Source of the DNA: Phaeodactylibacter sp.
GTDB taxonomy: Bacteria > Bacteroidota > Bacteroidia > Chitinophagales > Saprospiraceae
Length of the DNA stretch: 64,000 bases
NCBI RefSeq assembly: GCF_022763345.1
Contig: NZ_JALEGS010000091.1
Span: 36,190-100,189 of the forward strand
Direction of reading: 5' to 3'
The notes below the pieces were generated by a model. The model had not been told where the DNA came from, searched no databases, and worked only from the letters and a program-made list of their open reading frames with translations. Shown here piece by piece: positions 1-7,792 of the stretch. Position 1 is the first letter of the stretch; each line of letters starts with the position of its first letter. Both the position numbers and the translations under genes were made by a program.

Positions 1-700
1 CAATATTCATCATAACAATCCGGAATGGGCTTTCCCTACCATCACCGATGGTGCCGTGGTGGAAGCCGAAGAGCTGGGGCACCCCTTGCTGCACCGGGAC
101 AAGCGCGTATGCAATGATATCCATCTGCCCACCAATGGCCACATCAAGCTCATCACGGGGTCGAATATGGCCGGCAAGAGCACCTTTTTGAGAACGGTAG
201 GCCTGAATATGGTACTTGCTATGGCTGGTGCCCCGGTTTGCGCCCGTAGCATGGCCCTCCCACCCCTGCAGGTCTACACTAGTATGCGCACACAGGATGC
301 TCTGCAGGAAAGCACTTCCTCCTTTTACGCCGAACTCAAGCGCCTCAAGTTCATCATCGAAGCGGTGGAGGACACCGCTGACCATCAGCCGCCGCAGTTG
401 CAGGCTTTTTTCCTGCTCGATGAGATACTGAAAGGCACCAACAGCAACGACCGGCATACCGGCTCCAAGGCGCTCATTCGGCAGCTCATCCGCAGCCGGG
501 GCTCGGGCATCATTGCCACCCACGACCTTGAACTGGGGCAGCTCGAAGCTGAAGCCAACGGCACCATTGAGAACCTCCGCATAGAAGTGGAGATTCAGGA
601 TGGCGAACTGCACTTCGACTACAAGCTTAAGAAGGGCGTGAGCCAGTCCTTCAATGCCACCCTGCTGATGAAGCGGATGGGGATCAAGATTGAGGAATAA
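1..700 (+). CDS. MutS-family DNA mismatch repair ATPase, C-terminal part (5' end outside window)
   Basis: Frame open from window start; Walker A-like GSNMAGKSTFLRTVG, FYAELKRLK, LLDEILKGTNSNDRHTGS and ATHDLELG motifs of the MutS ATPase domain. Confidence 0.9.
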   Translation, partial: NIHHNNPEWAFPTITDGAVVEAEELGHPLLHRDKRVCNDIHLPTNGHIKLITGSNMAGKSTFLRTVGLNMVLAMAGAPVCARSMALPPLQVYTSMRTQDALQESTSSFYAELKRLKFIIEAVEDTADHQPPQLQAFFLLDEILKGTNSNDRHTGSKALIRQLIRSRGSGIIATHDLELGQLEAEANGTIENLRIEVEIQDGELHFDYKLKKGVSQSFNATLLMKRMGIKIEE

Positions 701-839
701 GCTTTACGGGCAAAATATTGACCTTTTTCTTCTAAATTTGTGTTGATTGTACAAATGGTTGAAATGCTACACTCTATATCAATAGTCTGTCATTCCGCCA
801 TGAAGCAACACAGCTGTTTCTCATTTAACGATCAGTAAT

Positions 840-1049
840 ATGCGGACTATCACAGTAGATATTATAAACGAAAAAGCACTGAACCTTTTACGGGACATGG
901 AGTCTTTGGAGCTTATCCGTTTGAGAAACAGCAAGCCCGAAGAGCATGGAGAACCTGTAGACTGGACTAAGTATAAGGGAGCTATGTCCAAACAGCTTTT
1001 AAGCGAGATTGACCAACAGTTAGACGAATTGAGAGGCGAATGGGACTAA
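840..1049 (+). CDS. Small antitoxin-like protein upstream of PIN toxin
   Basis: 69 aa ORF overlapping the start of the downstream PIN-domain ORF; family not recognised, role from gene context. Confidence 0.55.
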   Translation: MRTITVDIINEKALNLLRDMESLELIRLRNSKPEEHGEPVDWTKYKGAMSKQLLSEIDQQLDELRGEWD

Positions 1050-1432
1050 AATATCTTTGGGACACCAATACCGCTATTTATTACTTGCAGCAACAATTTC
1101 CGCCCTCAGCTGAAAAGTTCATCGATGAGACCGTACTGGATTCCAGTCCTGCGATTTCAGTGATCACCGAAATAGAGTTGCTCTGCTGGAAGACAGATTC
1201 GGAGAAAGATTTGATTGTTCTTCGTAACTTTATTCATGACGCCCAGGTCCTCGAGCTGGAGAAGGCTATAAAGTTAAAAACCGCAGAAATACGAAAGGCT
1301 CATAAAATCAAGCTCCCGGATGCAATCATTGCTGCTACTGCCCTGGCTCATGATTTTACACTACTCACCAGAAATGTCAAAGACTTCAAGCATATTGAAG
1401 GTCTAAGCCTCATTAACCCTTATGAAAAATAA
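1040..1432 (+). CDS. PIN-domain (VapC-like) toxin
   Basis: LWDTNTAIYYL start, E in SVITEIELLCW, and KLPDAIIAATALAHDFTLLTRNVKDF typical of PIN ribonucleases. Confidence 0.85.
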   Translation: MGLKYLWDTNTAIYYLQQQFPPSAEKFIDETVLDSSPAISVITEIELLCWKTDSEKDLIVLRNFIHDAQVLELEKAIKLKTAEIRKAHKIKLPDAIIAATALAHDFTLLTRNVKDFKHIEGLSLINPYEK

Positions 1433-1756
1433 GTGGGTGTGCTTTCTGAATAGTTTCACCTGTCCTTCCCTCAGAACCAAAAGGCGTTTAGGGTTAAGTT
1501 CTGCATCAGTCTGCTTATCTATCATTACTATTTGGATGCTAAAAAAGCATCTCTAAACAGTTCAACATTTGAGCAATTAAGAGTCAAAATATAATTCTGA
1601 ATTGCACTGAAAAATAGAGGTCGCCGTCTTGTCGAAAGTATAGTTTTAACCAATAGCACCATAGAAAAACCTGATGCTTTGTGTGATAGCCGGCACATAA
1701 CTCATGTCCATATGATCATAGATTTGTGTTATCAAATAATAAAACAAATAGAAAAC

Positions 1757-2410
1757 ATGGAAGATAACACCACGATCAATCAAATGCCGCGCATCGGCGA
1801 TCAGGCACCTGACTTTACCGCCTCTACGACTACCGGACCGCTGAAGCTTTCCGAGTACAACAAAGACAGCTGGGTGATTCTATTCTCTCACCCTGCCGAC
1901 TTCACACCGGTTTGCACGACTGAGATGAGCGCTTTTGCGGTTGACCAGCAATTCTTTGACGAGCGCAACACCAAGCTGCTCGGTCTTAGCATCGATAGCA
2001 TTCACTCCCATCTGGCCTGGGTAAACAACGTAAAGGAAAAGACAGGCGTCTATTTCCAGTTCCCGATCATTGCTGACCTCGATATGAAGGTGTCTCAGCT
2101 GTACGGCATGCTGCACGATAAGGAGAGTACTACTGCTGCTGTACGCGCGGTATTCTTCATCGACCCTAAAGGCACCATCCGCCTGATGATGTACTACCCC
2201 CTCAATGTGGGCCGTAACATGGAAGAAATCAAGCGTGCACTGATTGCCCTGCAAACAGCAGACGAGTGTAACTGTGCCCTGCCTATCAACTGGACTCCGG
2301 GCGAAAAAGCCATCGTTCCTCCACCCAAAACACTGGCAGAGATGGACGAGCGCATCAAGAATACAGAATACGAAATGGTAGACTTCTATCTGGCGAAGAA
2401 GGATATCTAA
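1757..2410 (+). CDS. Peroxiredoxin (1-Cys/Prx6 type)
   Basis: GDQAPDFTA..., HPADFTPVCTTEM active site, SIDSIHSHLAW; start placed at the internal ATG 1757. Confidence 0.92.
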   Translation: MEDNTTINQMPRIGDQAPDFTASTTTGPLKLSEYNKDSWVILFSHPADFTPVCTTEMSAFAVDQQFFDERNTKLLGLSIDSIHSHLAWVNNVKEKTGVYFQFPIIADLDMKVSQLYGMLHDKESTTAAVRAVFFIDPKGTIRLMMYYPLNVGRNMEEIKRALIALQTADECNCALPINWTPGEKAIVPPPKTLAEMDERIKNTEYEMVDFYLAKKDI

Positions 2411-2595
2411 GCCTGGATTAGAAGTTCGTCAAGACCGATAACGATAAGGAAATGGGCGCAGCAGGAATGTTGGGCTCATTTTCTTTTGGGCGGTAATAGG
2501 TGCTTGTAGAATATCTCGCCATTGATTTACCTGAAACACCTGTTAAGCTTGGGCGCAAATGTAGCCCAAGAAGCAGGGAACTTTAGGAAAGTGTT

Positions 2596-2853
2596 TTGTG
2601 TTATTTAGCTTTAAGCAACATTATAATAATGGACACAACAAAACAGCCTCCCTTAAACGAGATACAACTCACGCTAATCCGTTTGTTTAGCAGAGAAATG
2701 TCCTCTGATGAAATGGCACACATCAAACAGTTGCTGATGGATTATTACGAAAATGAACTACAAAAAGAGCTGGATGAGGTGATAGCAGACAAAAACCTTA
2801 CAGCAGCTGACTTTGAAGAGCGCCTAAATCAACAACAACGTAATGCCCATTGA
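2596..2853 (+). CDS. Small antitoxin-like protein upstream of second PIN toxin
   Basis: Short ORF (likely start at ATG 2629) overlapping the TTG start of the downstream PIN ORF; context only. Confidence 0.5.
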   Translation: MCYLALSNIIIMDTTKQPPLNEIQLTLIRLFSREMSSDEMAHIKQLLMDYYENELQKELDEVIADKNLTAADFEERLNQQQRNAH

Positions 2854-3257
2854 AAGTTGTCATTGACACCAACTGCTTAATCGTTTCCATTCCTCGAAAA
2901 AATCCTGAGTTTTGGCTATATAAAGCATTTTCGGATGGATTATTTGAATGGTTGGTTAGTAATGAAATTCTCACTGAATACGAAGAACAACTCTCTTCCT
3001 TTTACTCTCCTAAAACTGCCGACTTAGTTTTAAAAATTCTTTCAACTGCTCCCAATGTCACTTTTACTGAACCATATTTCCGATGGGGGCTTATAGAAAC
3101 TGATCCTGATGATAACAAGTTTGCAGATTTGGCGATTTCAGCCAACGCCAACTATCTGGTAACTCATGATAAACACTTCAAAGTATTAGACACTATTCCT
3201 TTTCCCACCGTAAAAGTCGTTGACCTGCCCTCTTTCAGGCAGGCGCTTTTCTATTGA
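2850..3257 (+). CDS. PIN-domain putative toxin (PIN family toxin-antitoxin component)
   Basis: VVIDTNCLIVSI start, EILTEYEE, ETDPDDNKFADLAISANANYLVTHDKHF; TTG start overlapping the upstream stop. Confidence 0.82.
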   Translation: MKVVIDTNCLIVSIPRKNPEFWLYKAFSDGLFEWLVSNEILTEYEEQLSSFYSPKTADLVLKILSTAPNVTFTEPYFRWGLIETDPDDNKFADLAISANANYLVTHDKHFKVLDTIPFPTVKVVDLPSFRQALFY

Positions 3258-3296
3258 TCGCCACTACTTTTTGATTTCGATCCATCGGCTAACATG

Positions 3297-4244
3297 CTAT
3301 TTCCGTACCACCCAACCCTCACAATCCGGATAAGCCTGCAGCAGCCCTCCCCAATCCGCATCCGGCCCCATCACACTAATAGCAGACGCCAATGCATCAG
3401 CTGTAGCACAATCGGAGCAAAGCACCGTAACCTGTGCACCGTGCTGCACCCCAAGCCCGGTACGAGGGTCAATAATATGGCTATAGCGTTGCCCTTCCCA
3501 GCTGAGGTAGCGGTAGTGGTCCCCGGAGGTGGCGATAGCGCGGTGGGCCAAGTGCAGGGTGACCGATTGGAATTGTCCGAGGCTGTCTGTTTGCTGCACC
3601 TGAATGGCCCAGCCAAGCGCATCCGGCGGGGGCGACGTGACGCGGATATCTCCGCCCCCATCCACGAGGCTACTTTGGATACCATGGGCGAGCAGAACTT
3701 CAGTCATAGCATCCACTGCGAAGCCTTTGGCAATCCCTCCGGCATCGAGCTTAATCCCAGGCCGCAACACCTGCAGGCGCAGTCCGGGCAATACCTGAAT
3801 GGATTCATACCCCACCCGCATCCGGGCTTCTTCAATCTGCTTCAAATCGGGAAACTGCTGTTGACGGAAGGCACGGCGCCAGAGCTTGGACAATGGCCCA
3901 ATCGTCAGGTCAAAGGCACCCTGACTCAATACGGATAACGCCTGCCCCTGCTGCACCACTTCCCAAAGCGGGCGACTGACCTTCACTACAGCACCGGAGT
4001 CTAATTCGCTTAACCGGCTCAGCTCACTTTGCGCGTCGTAGTCGCTGAGGCGGGCATTGAGGGCATCAAGCGTATCAAAAGCGGCCCCGGCAGCAGTTTG
4101 AGCAAGACTGTCGGAATCTGCATACAGTATTACCCGAAACTCCGTCCCCATCTGTGGGCGCGTGAAGGCATAACGCTCTTGCGCACCTGCCACCACGCAC
4201 CACAAACAGCTGAGCCATATTAACGGGCTGTGCAGATTCAACAT
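3297..4244 (-). CDS. apbE: FAD:protein FMN transferase (ApbE family)
   Basis: MGTEFRVILYA, DAGGIAKGFAVDAM, DGGGDIRV, SHIIDPRTG, CATADALASA; signal-like N-terminus from M at 4244. Confidence 0.9.
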   Translation of the reverse strand: MLNLHSPLIWLSCLWCVVAGAQERYAFTRPQMGTEFRVILYADSDSLAQTAAGAAFDTLDALNARLSDYDAQSELSRLSELDSGAVVKVSRPLWEVVQQGQALSVLSQGAFDLTIGPLSKLWRRAFRQQQFPDLKQIEEARMRVGYESIQVLPGLRLQVLRPGIKLDAGGIAKGFAVDAMTEVLLAHGIQSSLVDGGGDIRVTSPPPDALGWAIQVQQTDSLGQFQSVTLHLAHRAIATSGDHYRYLSWEGQRYSHIIDPRTGLGVQHGAQVTVLCSDCATADALASAISVMGPDADWGGLLQAYPDCEGWVVRK

Positions 4245-4245
4245 C

Positions 4246-5577
4246 CTACAGCACCTTGGTTTCTCCAGGCACTGCGATTGGGTAAGTGCCATCTTCCCGC
4301 GGCATGACCTTCGGGTTCGCATCCCAGGCCAACTTCTCCGGCATCAGGCTGAGGTCCGAATTCAGGGCAGCGTCCCACTCAATGACTTGCCCGGAGTATG
4401 TCGCCATGCGCCCCATGATGGCCGTTAGGGTTGCCTTCGCACCATTCTCTGCATCTTCGTATTTGTAGTCGCCCTTAGCAATAGCTTCGAAAAGGAGGTC
4501 GTGCTCGTACTGATACGGATTCGGATCCTTTCGGTCGTTGTAATCCAGGATGTTGTGGCCACTGCGGGTCAGGATGACGCCCGGCTTCGGTGCTGTGCCA
4601 TTGGTCCCGTGAAAAGCTTCCGTCACCATAGTGGGGCAGCCCTTGATATGGCGGCATTGGCTGTGCATGAAGGAGCCATCAGCATATTCGTACTCGACCA
4701 TGTGGTGGTCAAAAATCTCACCATGCTCTGGCCCGGTGCGCACTTGACGGCCGCCCATACCGGATGCCCTCACCGGGTACGCCTGCTTGACCCAGTTGCC
4801 CACGTCGAGGTTGTGGATGTGCTGCTCATTGATGTGGTCGCCACAGAGCCAGTTGAAGTAATACCAGTTTTGCATTTGGTATTCCATCTCAGTTTGGCCT
4901 GGCTTGCGCGGGCGTACCCACACACCACCGCTGTTCCAGTACACACGGGAAGAAGTGATATCCCCGATAGCGCCCTCATGCAGCAGGTCGACCCATTTTT
5001 GGTATTTTTTTTGGTAATGCCGCTGCAGGCCCACCACTACATTCAGTTTTTTCTTTTTCGCCACTTCTGCGGTCTCCAGCACCTTGCGTACCCCGGGGCC
5101 ATCCACGGCCAGGGGTTTCTCCATGAAGACGTGCTTGCCGGCTTTGATGGCGGCCTCGAAATGGTCAGGACGGAAGCCGGGAGGGGTGGCAATCAAAACC
5201 ACATCACACAGATCAATCACCTGTTTGTAGGCATCAAAACCATGGAAACGGTGCTCCACGGGGACGTCCATACGGGCCGAATCGATTTCGTAATTAGGCA
5301 TTTCCGCCTGCAGCTGCTTATAGCTGCTTTCCAACTGGTCCTGAAATGCATCCGCCATAGCGACTAACTTCACGGATTCTTTAACGGACATCGCCTGAAG
5401 GGCAGCACCTGTGCCCCGCCCGCCGCATCCAATGAGCCCGACTTTGATGGTGTCTTCGCCTGCTACATAAGCTTTGGCGGAAAGTATGGAGGGCGCCATC
5501 ATCAGGCCACCCGCCGCGAAACCGGTCTTTTTGACAAAGTCCCGGCGTTTCATTTTTGAAGGTTGATCGTTCTGCAT
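4246..5577 (-). CDS. Gfo/Idh/MocA family oxidoreductase with Tat-type signal
   Basis: KRRDFVKKTGFAAGG twin-arginine signal, VGLIGCGGRGTG Rossmann motif, FMEKPLAVDGPG. Confidence 0.92.
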   Translation of the reverse strand: MQNDQPSKMKRRDFVKKTGFAAGGLMMAPSILSAKAYVAGEDTIKVGLIGCGGRGTGAALQAMSVKESVKLVAMADAFQDQLESSYKQLQAEMPNYEIDSARMDVPVEHRFHGFDAYKQVIDLCDVVLIATPPGFRPDHFEAAIKAGKHVFMEKPLAVDGPGVRKVLETAEVAKKKKLNVVVGLQRHYQKKYQKWVDLLHEGAIGDITSSRVYWNSGGVWVRPRKPGQTEMEYQMQNWYYFNWLCGDHINEQHIHNLDVGNWVKQAYPVRASGMGGRQVRTGPEHGEIFDHHMVEYEYADGSFMHSQCRHIKGCPTMVTEAFHGTNGTAPKPGVILTRSGHNILDYNDRKDPNPYQYEHDLLFEAIAKGDYKYEDAENGAKATLTAIMGRMATYSGQVIEWDAALNSDLSLMPEKLAWDANPKVMPREDGTYPIAVPGETKVL

Positions 5578-5627
5578 AGTCTTACAATTTTCTGGTTAGG
5601 TATTTTAGTGACGGATAAAAATAGATG

Positions 5628-6566
5628 TTACCACTTGATCGCTTTTCCGAAAAAAGCCTCTACTTCTTCCGGACTTGGCTGCTTTGCCGGCTTCACCAAC
5701 CGAAACCCTACGAAGGGCGAGTCGGTATTCCACCAAAGGCTTTTGGGAATCTGCGGGTCGCGCTGCTGCCAGCGGATGGAGGACTTCTCGCGGGCCATAC
5801 AGGTGCAGTCTTCCGCATCAGAATCAAAGGAGCCGCCTTTGACTACCCGCCCGTAACGTTGCTCCGGCACCGCCCATGGGTTGTTGAGTACTTCCTCCCC
5901 GGCAGTCTCCGGTTCGGTGTAGGCATCGATCGTCCACTCGGCAACGTTGCCTAAAAGGTCGTAAATGCCCAGCCCGGTGGGTGCCTTTTCACCAGCTTTG
6001 TGGTAAGTTTCTTCACTGTTTTCATAATGCCAGGCGTGGGCATCTAATTCCCCCATTTCTTTGGCGCTCAGCTGACAGGCATAGGCCCACTCCGCCTCGG
6101 TGGGCAGCCGGTAGAACTCTCCGGTTTTTTGGTACAGCCAGCCGCAAAAGAGCAGGGCCGCCTGCTGCGTCATATTCACGGCGGGATGGCGGAGCTCATG
6201 CCCCATGCCAAACGTTACATCGATATAGGGCGGAGTTGGGCGGCTTACCGCATCTGCCTCAAAACCACCGCCTTCCCAATTGCTCTCATAAGTGTCTTCT
6301 TCCCGGTGCTGGAAAAGGCTAAATAGGTCGTGCGTGACTTCATAGGTGCCTATCCAAAAGGGGGCTAACTTTGTTTTTTGAGTCACCTCGCCCCTCTGCC
6401 ACTCGAAGGTCCCGCCGGGCAAATAGACCGTTTCCACTGTTACCGTAGTCCCGGGAATGGTTGTTGAAGAAGCCGCGCCTGTTTCGGGAGCCTGGGCTTG
6501 GATAGGGGTCCATATAGCCAGCCCCAGAAGCAGGGCCAACAGCGGGGCTTTCGTCCAATGCTGCAT
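5628..6566 (-). CDS. Secreted formylglycine-generating-enzyme (SUMF1)-like domain protein
   Basis: YLPGGTFEWQRGE, FWIGTYEVTHDLF, RLPTEAEWAYAC, GLGIYDLLGNVAEWT, VVKGGSF, FVGFRLVK; signal peptide from the internal Met. Confidence 0.87.
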   Translation of the reverse strand: MQHWTKAPLLALLLGLAIWTPIQAQAPETGAASSTTIPGTTVTVETVYLPGGTFEWQRGEVTQKTKLAPFWIGTYEVTHDLFSLFQHREEDTYESNWEGGGFEADAVSRPTPPYIDVTFGMGHELRHPAVNMTQQAALLFCGWLYQKTGEFYRLPTEAEWAYACQLSAKEMGELDAHAWHYENSEETYHKAGEKAPTGLGIYDLLGNVAEWTIDAYTEPETAGEEVLNNPWAVPEQRYGRVVKGGSFDSDAEDCTCMAREKSSIRWQQRDPQIPKSLWWNTDSPFVGFRLVKPAKQPSPEEVEAFFGKAIKW

Positions 6567-6675
6567 AGTATAGATTTTAGTTAAAGGACGTTGTTGCCGT
6601 CTAAATGTAATGAAAATGGAGGCAATTACAGAGCGGCTTGTGCGGTAAAGTCGCAGAAGGTCTACAAAAAAGAAA

Positions 6676-6705
6676 AGCACCAGCTACCTTAAAGCAACTG
6701 GTGCT
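6676..6705 (-). terminator. Intrinsic terminator-like hairpin on minus strand in leader of the SUMF1-like gene
   Basis: Minus strand AGCACCAGTTGC-TTTAAG-GTAGCTGGTGCT (12-bp stem with two wobbles) followed by TTTTCTTTTTT. Confidence 0.7.
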
Positions 6706-6830
6706 ATCCGTTTTGAATCAGACGGGTGATTTCCTACCGTGGCAGGGTTTGTAGTGTATGTATAGCCATGATGCGGCAGCCTCTGCTAAACCCCTACTCC
6801 GGCTATGGTGTTTTTCTAAAAAATCTGTCT

Positions 6831-7682
6831 ATGCCCCAATCAGCCGGCATCAAGTCCACAACCATATTCCAATTCCATAACGGCCAGCGCAAGGAAAGAA
6901 CCGATACGGTAGCTTGTGAAGAGCCGCTGGAAATCAAACTCGCTTTTGGCAAGGAAGTGCAACGGGAACACCGCAGCTTAGCCATCACCATGCGCACCCC
7001 CGGGCAGGATGAAGCTCTGGCTATCGGGTTCTTGTTTACGGAGGGCATCATCGGGCAAGCCTCGGAAGTGATCGGGGTACGGCATGTCGGGCAGGCACTA
7101 TCTCCTGAATCTGAAAAAAATATTCTTCTGGTGGAATTATCGCCAGATACTTTGGTCGATTTTGAACAGCTTAGCCGGCATTTCTACACCTCCTCCAGCT
7201 GTGGGGTGTGCGGCAAAGCCTCCATTGAGATGCTACGAGCGGTCAATTTGTACTATCCACGGCATGGTTTTCCCACCTACAGCCCGAAACAAATTCAGCA
7301 GTTCCCTTGGCAGATGATGGACCATCAGCCCATTTTCGAGCAGACCGGTGGCATACACGCGGCGGCGGCTTTTGATGAGCAGGGCCAGCTGCTATGCCTG
7401 CAGGAGGATGTTGGCCGTCATAATGCTATGGATAAGCTGATCGGCCAGACGATGCGTACCGGTGATTTCCCCATGCGCAATCAGGCGGTCATGGTCAGTG
7501 GCAGGTTAAGCTTCGAGCTGGTGCAAAAAGCTGCCATGGCTGGCGTCCCTTTGCTGGCGGCGGTGGGTGCCCCTTCGAGTCTGGCGGTGGAGCTGGCGGA
7601 GTCGCATGGCATGACGCTTATTGGTTTCCTCCGGGGGAGGCGGTTCAATGTCTATACCGGGGTGGAGCGGGTGGTGGTTTAA
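6831..7682 (+). CDS. fdhD: Formate dehydrogenase accessory sulfurtransferase FdhD
   Basis: ACEEPLEIKL, RTPGQDEALAIGFLFTEGII, SSSCGVCGKASIE, TGGIHAAAAFD, EDVGRHNAMDKLIG. Confidence 0.95.
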   Translation: MPQSAGIKSTTIFQFHNGQRKERTDTVACEEPLEIKLAFGKEVQREHRSLAITMRTPGQDEALAIGFLFTEGIIGQASEVIGVRHVGQALSPESEKNILLVELSPDTLVDFEQLSRHFYTSSSCGVCGKASIEMLRAVNLYYPRHGFPTYSPKQIQQFPWQMMDHQPIFEQTGGIHAAAAFDEQGQLLCLQEDVGRHNAMDKLIGQTMRTGDFPMRNQAVMVSGRLSFELVQKAAMAGVPLLAAVGAPSSLAVELAESHGMTLIGFLRGRRFNVYTGVERVVV

Positions 7683-7792
7683 TCTGGAAATGTTTTTCTG
7701 CCTACTGTCTTTAGACCTTCCTCCTGATAGTTATATCAATATTTCGTACTTTGTACACCCCCGATTAATCACTGAACGACGAGGAGTAAATT

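Noticed and set aside
4501-5367. Long plus-strand ORF (288 aa) opposite the Gfo/Idh/MocA gene
   Set aside because: Antisense shadow of a clearly conserved oxidoreductase; His/Val-rich and no recognisable motif.
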